Below the pieces are notes generated by a model, which saw nothing but the letters and a program-made list of their open reading frames with translations, had not been told where the DNA came from and searched no databases. A stretch of DNA of 64,000 nt, taken from positions 1 through 64,000 of the forward strand of contig JBILMS010000003.1 of the NCBI GenBank assembly GCA_044375415.1. Reading direction: 5' to 3'. The position numbers and the translations under genes were made by a program. This document shows, piece after piece, positions 17,524 through 26,188 of the stretch. How positions within the stretch are numbered: the stretch's first letter is position 1; each line of letters starts with the position of its first letter. The stretch comes from JAWXBG01 sp044375415. Its GTDB lineage: Bacteria; Bacteroidota; Bacteroidia; Flavobacteriales_D; Sanyastnellaceae.

Positions 17524-18857
17524 AATTCTTTATAAGTAGGTTTTTTGCCGTACATCAGAATTCCGACACGGTAAATTTTAGATGCAATCCAAACAGTGAA
17601 AATAAAAGTTGCTACCAAGATCAACATGGAAAGCAGCATGCTGCCCGTAACGTGACCCACCATAGCACCCTTCACCATCATTACTACGGGAGAGGTGAGA
17701 GGTATGATACTAAAGACTTGACCGGCCGTACCCTCGGGATTTGCTATCAAAAATTCCGCAACTATAAATCCGAAAATCAATGGAATCGTAATAGGTGCCA
17801 TAAATTGCTGCGTGTCCGTTTCGTTGTCGACAGCAGCGCCTATTGCCGCAAATAGAGAGGCGTATAACAAAAATCCTCCAATAAAATAAAATACAAAAAG
17901 ACCGATTTGAAGGGGCCAGTTAATTTCGCCTAATACCTGTTGTATCATGTTCCCAAAAGACGCCTGTTGCTCGGCGGTAAGCTCTTCCGGTGAAACCGAA
18001 CGAACTGAACCTTGCTCTACAACCTGCGTTGGCATGGCCTCCGAGCCCATAGCACCTTGAACTACCGTTGTGACTAGCAGTGAGAGTGCAATCCACATGA
18101 CAAATTGAGTAAGTCCAACAAGACCAATTCCTATGACTTTACCCATCATCAACTGAAACGGTTTTACAGAGCTGATGATTACTTCCACTATTCGATTCGT
18201 TTTTTCTTCAATAACTCCGCGCATCACCTGAACGCCGTACATGAAAATGAAGAAATAAATAATGATCGCAAATACAAATCCAACAACAGCTTTTTGTTGC
18301 GATCTATCTTCTTGACCTAGTTTCTCGATGTTAACTTCTTTGAAGTCAATATCAACTTTAATGCGCTTGTATTCATCGTATGCAATACTCAAATTTTTGC
18401 CTACACGAAATTCTTCAATAGCACTTTCAAGTTCACTTCGGATATCTGAGCTCGCCTGTTCGCTTGGGAGTTTTTTGAAATAAAATGTACACGGAGAATT
18501 ATTTACGGCCGCTTCATCCAATTCAATCATAACATTGTAGGGAGAGGCTTTAAATGCTTCGGTTCCTATTTCTTCATCTAGAAAACTATACTTAATGTTT
18601 TGATCTTCATTGTACATAAAACGGTTGGAAAATCGACTTTCGAAAAATTTCCCTGTGCTGTCGAATTGGCTTAGAGCTCCTACTTTATCAATGATCAGCA
18701 CTTCGTAGTTTGTTTTGTCATTCAGCGCGAACATTACGCCGCCAATCATCAAAGTGGCAAACAACAAAGGGCCTAAAAAAGTCATAATGATAAACGACTT
18801 CTTTTTTACACGCGTGGTGTATTCCCGAGTAATAATGAGTCCTATTTTACTGCTCAT
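17496..18857 (-). CDS. ABC-2 type transporter permease (NatB-like)
   Basis: A 453-residue inner-membrane protein. One membrane segment near the N-terminus (FLGPLLFATLMIGGVMFAL) is followed by a large extracytoplasmic domain (about 50-190) and then five or so membrane segments, including VVGFVFAIIIYFFIFMYGVQ and VMMVKGAMVGHVTG. The segment MRGVIEEKTNRIVEVIISS is typical of ABC-2 permeases related to NatB. It overlaps the ATPase gene upstream by 4 bp (ATGA) and should form an exporter with it. The substrate is unknown; Na+ export is the textbook role of NatAB, but this family is broad. Confidence 0.9.
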   Translation of the reverse strand: MSSKIGLIITREYTTRVKKKSFIIMTFLGPLLFATLMIGGVMFALNDKTNYEVLIIDKVGALSQFDSTGKFFESRFSNRFMYNEDQNIKYSFLDEEIGTEAFKASPYNVMIELDEAAVNNSPCTFYFKKLPSEQASSDIRSELESAIEEFRVGKNLSIAYDEYKRIKVDIDFKEVNIEKLGQEDRSQQKAVVGFVFAIIIYFFIFMYGVQVMRGVIEEKTNRIVEVIISSVKPFQLMMGKVIGIGLVGLTQFVMWIALSLLVTTVVQGAMGSEAMPTQVVEQGSVRSVSPEELTAEQQASFGNMIQQVLGEINWPLQIGLFVFYFIGGFLLYASLFAAIGAAVDNETDTQQFMAPITIPLIFGFIVAEFLIANPEGTAGQVFSIIPLTSPVVMMVKGAMVGHVTGSMLLSMLILVATFIFTVWIASKIYRVGILMYGKKPTYKELWKWMRYKA

Positions 18858-19783
18858 GATTGTGCACTGTTAAAGTTGTTTACGGCTTGAATAAAGATGT
18901 CATTCATACTTGGCAAAACCTCATTTACCGAAATAATTTGAATGGTTCCTAATACCTGACGCAAGAGATCATTTAGTGTTTTCCCCTCGCTTATTCGCAC
19001 GTGTGCAACCATGTGATCATCTTCTTGTTCGCTTTCTATAAGTTCGAAGAAAGGCCCCAAAGCAATAGTCATTTCCATGGCAGTACCTGTATACCGTACG
19101 TCATAAGTACGTGTTCTGAATTGGGCTTTAATGTCTTTTACACTGCCGGCGAGAATTACTTCAGCACGGTTTACAAGGGCTATATTATCGCAAAGAGTTT
19201 CAACCGACCCCATGTCATGGGTACTTAAGATAATGGTAGTACCGTTGGCTTTCATCCGAAGCATTTCCGTGCGAATAAGTTCGGCATTAATGGGGTCGAA
19301 TCCACTAAACGGCTCATCGAGAATCAAAAGTTTTGGTTCGTGCAAAACCGTAGTGATGAACTGTATTTTTTGGGCCATACCCTTGCTAAGTTCTTCTACT
19401 TTTTTGTCCCACCATGTTTCAATTCCGAAACGTTTGAACCAATCCAAGAGTCGCTTTTTAGCTTCTACCTTGGATAGTCCTTTGAGTTGGGCGAGGTACA
19501 TACACTGTTCACCAACCTTCATTTTTTTGTACAGTCCGCGTTCCTCAGGAAGGTATCCGATCTGTGCAGAATGATCGGGATGTAATTTCTCTCCGAAGAA
19601 GGAAACCTCACCGCTATCAGGTCCTGTAATTTGATTAATTATACGGATAAGAGTTGTTTTCCCCGCACCATTCGGACCAAGAAGCCCGAATACAGTGTTC
19701 TGAGGAATTACCACGCTCACATCTTTGAGAGCATAATATCCGCTATAGTTTTTGAAAATGTTCTTCGCTTCGAGGGCGTTCAT
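18854..19783 (-). CDS. ABC transporter ATP-binding protein (NatA-like)
   Basis: A 309-residue ATPase with Walker A (GLLGPNGAGKTTLIRI), signature (ELSKGMAQKIQF), Walker B (LLILDEPFSGFDP) and switch His (ILSTHDMGS). After about residue 220 a C-terminal extension of the DUF4162 kind is present. It is the first gene of a three-gene unit with the permease and the Ppx/GppA phosphatase, using 4-bp and 28-bp overlaps. It energises the adjacent permease at the inner membrane. Confidence 0.93.
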   Translation of the reverse strand: MNALEAKNIFKNYSGYYALKDVSVVIPQNTVFGLLGPNGAGKTTLIRIINQITGPDSGEVSFFGEKLHPDHSAQIGYLPEERGLYKKMKVGEQCMYLAQLKGLSKVEAKKRLLDWFKRFGIETWWDKKVEELSKGMAQKIQFITTVLHEPKLLILDEPFSGFDPINAELIRTEMLRMKANGTTIILSTHDMGSVETLCDNIALVNRAEVILAGSVKDIKAQFRTRTYDVRYTGTAMEMTIALGPFFELIESEQEDDHMVAHVRISEGKTLNDLLRQVLGTIQIISVNEVLPSMNDIFIQAVNNFNSAQS

Positions 19784-19900
19784 GGTTTTAAATTCTTGAA
19801 CGCAAAACTAAGCAAACCAAGGGTTGACAAGGGCTAGAATATTCCTTTTTCGGAAACTAACTGTGCTGAGCGGTAAACGGAGACTTCCTGTGGAAAGAGC

Positions 19901-20869
19901 TCAATAAATGGAACCTTCTTTCATCAGGTAATTCTGAACGTAGTCTTTAACACCGTCTTCCAAGCTGTGGAAGGGTTTTAGATATCCAATGGCCTTCAGT
20001 TTCGACATATCGGCTTCGGTGAAGTACTGGTATTTGTCCCGTATATCTACCGGTGTGTCGATGAACTGTATATTCTCTTCTACTCCCATCGAGCGAAAAG
20101 TAGATTTGGCTAAATCAAGGAATGTACGCGCTTCACCTGAACCCAAATTGTAAATACCCGAGTTTTTGCGGTGGCGCATTAAAAACATACAGACCTCTAC
20201 CACATCCTTTACATACACAAAATCGCGCATTTGCCCGCCATCCGTGTAATCCGGACGATGACTTCGAAACAATTTCATACCGCCGTTTTCTCCAATTTGA
20301 CGGAAGGCATGGAAAATCACGGAAGCCATTCGACCTTTATGGTATTCGTTGGGTCCATAGACATTAAAAAACTTCAGTCCTGCCCAGAAAAATGGCGACT
20401 CTTTTTGCTCCAAGACCCATTTATCAAAATCGTTTTTCGAGTCTCCGTATGGATTTAAAGGTTTCAACGAAGGGATAATCGAATGGTCATCTTTATAACC
20501 AAGGGAACCATCTCCATAGGTAGCGGCGGAAGAAGCATACACCAATGGTAACGATTTTTCAGTGCAAATTCGCCAAATCTCCTTGGAGTAATTGAGGTTT
20601 AATTCGTTGAAAATTTGTACATTAAATTCGGTTGTGTCCGTTCGTGCTCCAAGGTGAAATACAAATTGAACCTGATCTTCATTCTCTTCTAACCACCCGG
20701 GAAATTCTCTGCGATCTATTAAATGAAGGTACCTTTTTCCTTCGTAGTTTTTCTTCTTTGCTTCGTGAGAAAAATCATCGACAAGAACAAGGTCAAAAAA
20801 ACGCTCCTCATTTAGGCGTGTAACTAAACAACTTGGGATAAAGCCGGCGGCTCCGGTAACTACGATCAT
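19901..20869 (-). CDS. hldD: ADP-L-glycero-D-manno-heptose 6-epimerase
   Basis: HldD converts ADP-D-glycero-D-manno-heptose to the L-glycero form for the LPS inner core. From the ATG at 20869 the protein has 322 residues. The NAD(P)-binding motif reads VTGAAGFIPSCLV: the third Gly of GxxGxxG is Pro12 (codon CCA), an unusual change. Other family marks are intact: FHLGARTDTTE, YASSAATYGDG, the catalytic YGDSK, and KFFNVYGPNEYHKGRMASV. A perfect -7 box TACTTTTG lies 19 nt upstream of this ATG, which supports the start. waaA elsewhere in the window fits a cell that makes LPS. Confidence 0.92.
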   Translation of the reverse strand: MIVVTGAAGFIPSCLVTRLNEERFFDLVLVDDFSHEAKKKNYEGKRYLHLIDRREFPGWLEENEDQVQFVFHLGARTDTTEFNVQIFNELNLNYSKEIWRICTEKSLPLVYASSAATYGDGSLGYKDDHSIIPSLKPLNPYGDSKNDFDKWVLEQKESPFFWAGLKFFNVYGPNEYHKGRMASVIFHAFRQIGENGGMKLFRSHRPDYTDGGQMRDFVYVKDVVEVCMFLMRHRKNSGIYNLGSGEARTFLDLAKSTFRSMGVEENIQFIDTPVDIRDKYQYFTEADMSKLKAIGYLKPFHSLEDGVKDYVQNYLMKEGSIY

Positions 20870-20888
20870 ATCTCTTCGAATTGGAAGA

Positions 20889-20896
20889 CAAAAGTA
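20889..20896 (-). promoter_or_regulatory. Candidate -7 element (TACTTTTG) for hldD
   Basis: An exact TAnnTTTG on the minus strand, ending 19 nt before the chosen start. No TTG at the expected -33 distance. Confidence 0.4.
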
Positions 20897-21029
20897 CATG
20901 GTTCAAGGCTCTTACCCTTGCAATAAGGACTCAAGAATTGTAATCTTTTATCACTATGCATCAGATTTTCAAGAGGGCTTTGAACAATGTCAGGGCTTCT
21001 CGGTTCTATCTTCGCATTTTGCAATAACG

Positions 21030-21455
21030 ATGGAAAAAATTATATACCTTACACGGCGCGAACGTTTTAACTCGGCCCATAAGCTCTGGAATCCGGAGTG
21101 GGATGCTGAAAAGAATGCGAATGTTTTTGGAAAGTGTTCAAACCCAAATTGGCACGGACATAACTACGAATTGTTTGTTACCGTGAAAGGCACACCTCAA
21201 GAGGATACGGGTTTCACTATGGACTTAAAAGTTTTAAGTGATTTGGTGGAGGAAAAAGTTATTTCAAAATTGGATCACAAAAACCTAAATCTTGATGTGG
21301 ATTTCATGCACGGCAAAATGGCAAGTGCAGAAAATATTGCCATTGCAATCTGGGAGCAGTTAGAAGAGGCGATTCGCACGAGCGGTTGTAAACTCCACAG
21401 CATTAAATTATACGAAACAGAAAACAACATCGTCGAGTATTTCGGCGGAAATTAA
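21030..21455 (+). CDS. 6-pyruvoyl-tetrahydropterin synthase / QueD family protein, PTPS-II-like motif
   Basis: A 141-residue T-fold enzyme that acts on dihydroneopterin triphosphate. Zinc-ligand histidines are seen in FNSAH and HGHNY, and the catalytic Cys in KCSNPNWHGH. The Cys is five residues before HGH, the spacing described for PTPS-II; QueD proper has C-x3-HGH. Other family marks are GFTMDLKVLSDLV and LDHKNLNLD. I start at MEKIIYLTRR; upstream codons do not resemble the family. folE follows after only 6 nt, so the enzyme receives its substrate from the neighbouring gene product. Either tetrahydropterin or queuosine synthesis is possible, with the motif favouring the first. Confidence 0.85.
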   Translation: MEKIIYLTRRERFNSAHKLWNPEWDAEKNANVFGKCSNPNWHGHNYELFVTVKGTPQEDTGFTMDLKVLSDLVEEKVISKLDHKNLNLDVDFMHGKMASAENIAIAIWEQLEEAIRTSGCKLHSIKLYETENNIVEYFGGN

Positions 21456-21461
21456 TACGAC

Positions 21462-22061
21462 ATGTCACACAGCGAAGAACAATACCTAAGTCAGCATAAG
21501 CGGGACAATATTGCAGCAGAGGTAAAAGCGATTTTGCAGGATATTGGAGAAAATCCGGAACGAGAGGGCCTGCTTAGAACTCCGGAGCGGGTTGCAAAAG
21601 CATACGGTTTCCTGACAAAAGGATATCGCGAGGACGCATCAGAAATCTTGCGATCTGCCATGTTTACAGAGGACTATAAGGAAATGGTTTTAGTTAAAAA
21701 TATTGAATTGTACAGCCTTTGCGAACACCACATGTTGCCTTTTTTTGGAAAAGCTCATGTAGCCTATATTCCTAATGGTAAGGTAGTTGGGCTAAGCAAA
21801 ATCCCGCGAGTGGTTGAAGTGTTTGCTCGTCGCTTGCAGGTGCAAGAACGCCTGACAATGGAAATTCGCGATTGTCTTCAGGAAACTTTGTCACCGATGG
21901 GTGTCGCAGTAGTGATAGAGGCACGACATTTGTGCATGCAGATGCGTGGTGTGAGTCAGCAAAACAGCGTCACGACCACCAGCGCATTCACAGGTGAATT
22001 TTTAGAAAATAGTAAAACGAGAAAAGAATTTATTCAGTTGAGTGGCGCCGGAAATTCGTAA
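21462..22061 (+). CDS. folE: GTP cyclohydrolase I
   Basis: FolE converts GTP to 7,8-dihydroneopterin triphosphate, entry to folate, tetrahydropterin and 7-deazapurines. The 199 residues match the family, with NPEREGLLRTPERVAKAY, the zinc and active-site segment CEHHMLPFFGKAHVAYIPNG, GLSKIPRVVEVFARRLQVQE and the second zinc Cys in EARHLCMQMRG. It is co-transcribed with the PTPS-type gene 6 nt upstream and probably with the Bax-inhibitor-1 gene 24 nt downstream. Confidence 0.97.
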   Translation: MSHSEEQYLSQHKRDNIAAEVKAILQDIGENPEREGLLRTPERVAKAYGFLTKGYREDASEILRSAMFTEDYKEMVLVKNIELYSLCEHHMLPFFGKAHVAYIPNGKVVGLSKIPRVVEVFARRLQVQERLTMEIRDCLQETLSPMGVAVVIEARHLCMQMRGVSQQNSVTTTSAFTGEFLENSKTRKEFIQLSGAGNS

Positions 22062-22085
22062 TTTTGATTTTATAATTAAAAAAAA

Positions 22086-22808
22086 ATGGAAGAACTCAAT
22101 TACAATCAACACGAAAAGGTGTTGGATTTGACACAAACAAGCGAAAGAGCGTTTGTCACAAATGTTTTTTCGCTGATGAGCTTGGCCCTAGTAATTAGTG
22201 GTGCTTTGGCATATTGGTTCGGTACAACCAATTTGATTTTAAACCTTATCGATATTCAAGGTGGTGGAATGACAACTCTTGGATGGGTTGTAATGTTTGC
22301 CCCTCTGGCCTTTATTCTTGTTATGAATTTTGGTTTCAATAAACTTTCTTATCCGGCATTGTTGGCCGTTTACCTCGGTTTCTCGGCCGTAATGGGCATT
22401 AGCATCAGCTATATCTTTATCATATATGCCATGGCTTCTATTGCCAAGGTGTTTTTTATAACTGCTGCATTGTTCGGAACAATGGCTGTAATTGGCTACA
22501 CAACTAAAACCGACCTAACCAAAATGGGCAGTATGCTTATGATGGCACTCATCGGTTTAGTAATAGCGAGCATCGTCAATTGGTTTATGCAAAGTGACAC
22601 AATGAGTTATATAATCTCTTGTATTGGAGTTTTAATCTTCACCGGACTTACTGCATACGACACACAGAAGATCAAAAGAATTGGTGCAGGTGTAGAATAT
22701 GGAACTGCCACTGCCAGTAAATTGGCCGTTATGGGCGCCACCAGCCTCTACTTAGATTTTATAAACCTGTTTATGTTTTTACTTCGTATCCTTGGTCGCA
22801 GAGACTAA
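22086..22808 (+). CDS. Bax inhibitor-1 / YccA family membrane protein
   Basis: A 240-residue integral membrane protein with about seven hydrophobic segments. Family features are the early LMSLALVISGALAYW segment, GISISYIFIIY, and near the end LIFTGLTAYDTQKIK, followed by LYLDFINLFMFLLRILG. Relatives modulate membrane protease activity (YccA with FtsH) or leak calcium. No more specific role can be read. It ends in a strong terminator. Confidence 0.9.
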   Translation: MEELNYNQHEKVLDLTQTSERAFVTNVFSLMSLALVISGALAYWFGTTNLILNLIDIQGGGMTTLGWVVMFAPLAFILVMNFGFNKLSYPALLAVYLGFSAVMGISISYIFIIYAMASIAKVFFITAALFGTMAVIGYTTKTDLTKMGSMLMMALIGLVIASIVNWFMQSDTMSYIISCIGVLIFTGLTAYDTQKIKRIGAGVEYGTATASKLAVMGATSLYLDFINLFMFLLRILGRRD

Positions 22809-22824
22809 GCAACCATAAGTTTTC

Positions 22825-22857
22825 AAAAAAGGGTCGCCGTGGTGACCCTTTTTTTGT
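22825..22857 (+). terminator. Terminator after the Bax-inhibitor-1 gene
   Basis: AAAAAAGGGTC and GACCCTTTTTTT pair around a short GCCGTGGT loop that itself can form CC/GG. The T-run is long. Confidence 0.85.
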
Positions 22858-22987
22858 GCACTTCCATGCGTGTAATGCCCCATTCCGCATTAGAACTATT
22901 TTAAAAGGCATATGCTCTCGGATTTGGGATAATTTCTGATGCGGGTTAAAGCCTTGTTAAACGTATCTTTCGGGAACTCTTAAATCA

Positions 22988-22995
22988 TACTTTCG
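22988..22995 (+). promoter_or_regulatory. Candidate -7 element (TACTTTCG), leaderless arrangement
   Basis: One mismatch to TAnnTTTG, and only 5 nt before the ATG of the sensor kinase gene. No good TTG at -33. Confidence 0.35.
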
Positions 22996-23000
22996 CAGAC

Positions 23001-24275
23001 ATGAGTCGGAACAGCATATTTGGTTTGATAGCAATGGCCCTGATGTTGCTGGCTGCAATTGTGGTTTTTCAATATTATGCCACAAAAAAGTCATACCAAT
23101 ACAACGATAACATGTTCAATTTTAAGGTTACCGTTGCTATGACCAGTGTTGTTAATAGAATCCTTGCTATAAACCAAGATCCCGCCCCTACTGAACCGGT
23201 AAAGCAGCTAACCGACAATTATTTCGTGGCCAATGTGAATGATACACCACAGCCTTATTTGTTGGAGACCTTGCTTCGAGAAGAATTTCAGAAAGAACAA
23301 CTTACCGACGATTTTGAATATGGTATCTACGACTGTTTCAACGATTCCATTGTATTCGGAAGTCGAGTTGAATTTGATGAACCTCTTGGTGAGGTCAGAC
23401 AAGAGAAAGTTGATATAGATATTCCGGTGAATATGGATGGACACTACTTTGGAGTGAGGTTTCCCAATAAGTCTACATCTATTCTTAAAGAACTCGATAC
23501 GCAGATTTATGCGGTTATATTGGTCATTTTAATCCTCATATTTTTTGGATACACTATATACATTCTCCTAAGACAAAGAAGGCTTTCCGAAGTAAAAACG
23601 GACTTCATAAACAACATGACGCATGAACTGAAAACACCTATTTCAACGATAGGCCTTAGTGCAGATGTTCTCTCAAATCCGAATGTGCTAAAGGATGAAG
23701 TTCGATTGAAGCAATATGTTTCGATCATAAAAAGTGAAAGCGATAGATTAAAAAGTCAAGTGGAAAAGGTATTGCAACTGGCTACCCTTACTCCGCGAAA
23801 AGCGAATTTGAATAGAGAAAGACTTGATTTGCATAAAGTGATTTTGGGTGCTGTAGCCACTGTGCATCCTGCGGTGGAAGAGGCTTCAGGTAAAATCGAT
23901 GTGAGATTGGATGCCTCTAATCCCATTGTACATGGAGATCCTGTGCATATCACCAATGTTATTTATAATTTGCTGGATAATGCACAAAAGTATACGGATA
24001 AGGAACCTCTTATTAGCATTACCACTTGCAACGATAAGGGCAAATTGTTTATTACAATTACTGATAATGGGATAGGCATGAAACCCGCTCAATTGAGAAT
24101 GATATTCGATAAGTTTTACAGAGTACCTACCGGAGATCTGCACAACGTAAAGGGTTTTGGCTTGGGACTTTTTTATGTAAAAACAATTGTAAAAGCTCAC
24201 AATGGAAAAATAACGGTAGAAAGTACCCCGGGTGTAGGAAGTTCATTTACCATCATATTTAATTCTTCGCTATGA
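23001..24275 (+). CDS. Sensor histidine kinase (RprX-like)
   Basis: A 424-residue kinase. Two membrane segments (about 6-26 and 169-190) bracket a periplasmic sensor region. The HisKA domain has DFINNMTHELKTPISTIGL with phospho-acceptor H208. The ATPase domain shows the N box (NVIYNLLDNAQKYT), G1 (ITDNGIGMKP), F and G2 (GFGLGLFYVK) and TPGVGSSFTI. It overlaps the response regulator gene by 4 bp (ATGA). The pair resembles RprX/RprY of Bacteroides in layout and in the regulator's receiver sequence. The signal is unknown. Confidence 0.9.
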   Translation: MSRNSIFGLIAMALMLLAAIVVFQYYATKKSYQYNDNMFNFKVTVAMTSVVNRILAINQDPAPTEPVKQLTDNYFVANVNDTPQPYLLETLLREEFQKEQLTDDFEYGIYDCFNDSIVFGSRVEFDEPLGEVRQEKVDIDIPVNMDGHYFGVRFPNKSTSILKELDTQIYAVILVILILIFFGYTIYILLRQRRLSEVKTDFINNMTHELKTPISTIGLSADVLSNPNVLKDEVRLKQYVSIIKSESDRLKSQVEKVLQLATLTPRKANLNRERLDLHKVILGAVATVHPAVEEASGKIDVRLDASNPIVHGDPVHITNVIYNLLDNAQKYTDKEPLISITTCNDKGKLFITITDNGIGMKPAQLRMIFDKFYRVPTGDLHNVKGFGLGLFYVKTIVKAHNGKITVESTPGVGSSFTIIFNSSL

Positions 24276-24991
24276 ATCAAACAGAGATAAAAGGTATTCA
24301 GATTTTGTTAGTGGAAGATGATTTTAATCTGGGTTTTGTTATCCAAGATTCTTTAAAATCAGAGGGTTTTAAAGTGCATTTGGCCAAAGATGGAAAAGAA
24401 GGCCTACTTCAATTTAATAAAGAGAAATACGATCTCTGTCTCCTCGATGTAATGATGCCAAAAAAGGACGGATTCAGTTTGGCTGAAGACATTCGAAAAA
24501 CAGACAGCGCTGTGCCGATCGTTTTTCTTACTGCTCGCGGTTTAGCAGAAGATAAAATAAAGGGTTTTAAGCTAGGGGCCGACGATTATATCACAAAACC
24601 ATTTAGCAACGAGGAATTAGTATTGAGAATAAAAGCTATTCTCAAACGTCACCCGCAAATGCAAGAACAATCCGCTGATAAGTCGAAAATCGCTATTGGC
24701 AAGTACTTGTTTGATTTCGCGAATTACGAACTCAAATTCGAGGAAAAGAAACGGAAACTAACGAAACGTGAAGCTGAACTTCTGAAGTTGTTTTGCGAAC
24801 ATCGGGGACAATTACTCGAACGCGAACTTATCGCCAACATGATATGGGGCGACGATAGTTATTTCGTTGGAAGGAGTATGGATGTTTTCATAACTAAACT
24901 CCGAAAATACCTCAGCGATGATCCTGCTTTATCCATTATCAATGTGCATGGCGTTGGATTTAGACTAGAGGGTGCTGAAGAAATGAATTGA
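24272..24991 (+). CDS. OmpR-family response regulator (RprY-like)
   Basis: A 239-residue regulator with a receiver domain (ILLVEDDFNLG, phospho-acceptor D59 in LCLLDVMMPKKDGFSLAEDI, FLTARG, DDYITKPF) and a C-terminal OmpR-type winged helix (TKREAELLKLFCEHRGQLLE, SMDVFITKLRKYL, VHGVGFRLE). It is translationally coupled to the kinase gene by a 4-bp overlap and should bind DNA when phosphorylated by it. Targets are unknown. Confidence 0.93.
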   Translation: MNQTEIKGIQILLVEDDFNLGFVIQDSLKSEGFKVHLAKDGKEGLLQFNKEKYDLCLLDVMMPKKDGFSLAEDIRKTDSAVPIVFLTARGLAEDKIKGFKLGADDYITKPFSNEELVLRIKAILKRHPQMQEQSADKSKIAIGKYLFDFANYELKFEEKKRKLTKREAELLKLFCEHRGQLLERELIANMIWGDDSYFVGRSMDVFITKLRKYLSDDPALSIINVHGVGFRLEGAEEMN

Positions 24992-25016
24992 CAAATCCTC
25001 GCTCTTGCTACATTTG
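24988..25016 (+). promoter_or_regulatory. Strong Bacteroidota-type promoter, leaderless arrangement
   Basis: TTG at 24988-24990, 18 bp, TACATTTG at 25009-25016, then 5 nt to the ATG at 25022. It overlaps the end of the response regulator gene. Transcription probably starts at or next to the A of the ATG. Confidence 0.6.
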
Positions 25017-25021
25017 TAGGT

Positions 25022-26176
25022 ATGCATTATAAAGAGTTATTTCATCTCAAAGAAGGAATTACATTTCTCAATCACGGTTCCTTTGGTGCGTGTCCAAAAC
25101 CTATTTATGAGGATTGGCAAAATTGGCAACTTGAACTTGAACGTGAGCCGGTGCAATTTTTCGTCCATCGGGGAATGGAAAAAATGCAAGATTCAAAAAA
25201 GGCTCTTGGCAAGCTAATAAACGTTGACCCGGATAATTTGGTTTTTATCCCGAATCCGACATACGCGATTAACATCATTGCAAAAAGTTTGAAATTAAAG
25301 GAGGGCGACGAAATTTTAGCCTCCAACCATGAATACGGTGCCATGGACCGAACATGGAATTACTACTGCAGGCAGACGGGAGCAAAGTACATCAATCAAA
25401 AAATTGATCTTCCTTGGTTGTCGAAAGAATATGTAATTGAACAATTTTGGAAAGGATATACGGATAAAACCAAAGTGATTTTTCTGAATCACATCAGTAG
25501 TGCCACAGCACTCATTTTTCCGGTTGAAGAAATTGTTAAGCGGGCCAAAGAACTTGGATTAATAACCATAATTGATGGTGCCCATGTACCCGGTCACATT
25601 CCTCTCGATTTAGAAGCACTGGACCCGGATATTTATACCGGAGCAAATCACAAATGGCTGCTTACGCCGAAAGGGAATTCTTTTTTATACGTCAAGAAAT
25701 ATCTACAGCTGCAATTTGATCCATTATTAATCAGTTGGGGATTTGAGAGTCCTCTGCCCGGACCGAATGTTTTTCACGATTGGCACGAGATGCAAGGGAC
25801 GAGGGACTACACATCTTTTCTTACCATTCCCGCTGCTCTAAGTTTCTTTGACGAATACAATTGGAATGGTGAATACCTTAGATGCAAAGGGGAAATCTTG
25901 ACCTGCTATCCTGAATTATGTGATGTTGCAGGAGCTAAACCAATCTGTCCCGTGGATTCCACTTTTCTTGGACAGATGGCAAGTATTCCTTTGAATACAC
26001 AGGATCCTATGCGATTAAAGAACTTGTTGTACCAAGAATATAAGATTGAAATTCCGGTATTCTCGTGGAATAATAAAACCTTTGTAAGGATATCTCTAAA
26101 TGGGTATAATGATGAAAGTGATATTAACGTATTAAAAAAGGCACTGCAGACTTTAAAATATCAAAATGAAATTTAA
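25022..26176 (+). CDS. Class V PLP-dependent aminotransferase-like enzyme (isopenicillin-N-epimerase-like)
   Basis: A 384-residue fold-type I PLP enzyme. The N-terminus FLNHGSFGACPKPI is typical of the class V subgroup annotated as isopenicillin N epimerase. IDGAHVPGHIPLDLEAL contains the PLP-contacting Asp, and the Schiff-base Lys lies in YTGANHKWLLTPKG. Real substrates of bacterial members are mostly unknown; cysteine desulfurase-like or epimerase chemistry are both possible. It has its own promoter and is followed after 12 nt by an NAD(P)-binding oxidoreductase gene, probably in the same unit. Confidence 0.85.
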   Translation: MHYKELFHLKEGITFLNHGSFGACPKPIYEDWQNWQLELEREPVQFFVHRGMEKMQDSKKALGKLINVDPDNLVFIPNPTYAINIIAKSLKLKEGDEILASNHEYGAMDRTWNYYCRQTGAKYINQKIDLPWLSKEYVIEQFWKGYTDKTKVIFLNHISSATALIFPVEEIVKRAKELGLITIIDGAHVPGHIPLDLEALDPDIYTGANHKWLLTPKGNSFLYVKKYLQLQFDPLLISWGFESPLPGPNVFHDWHEMQGTRDYTSFLTIPAALSFFDEYNWNGEYLRCKGEILTCYPELCDVAGAKPICPVDSTFLGQMASIPLNTQDPMRLKNLLYQEYKIEIPVFSWNNKTFVRISLNGYNDESDINVLKKALQTLKYQNEI

Positions 26177-26188
26177 TAAGCAAATAAG

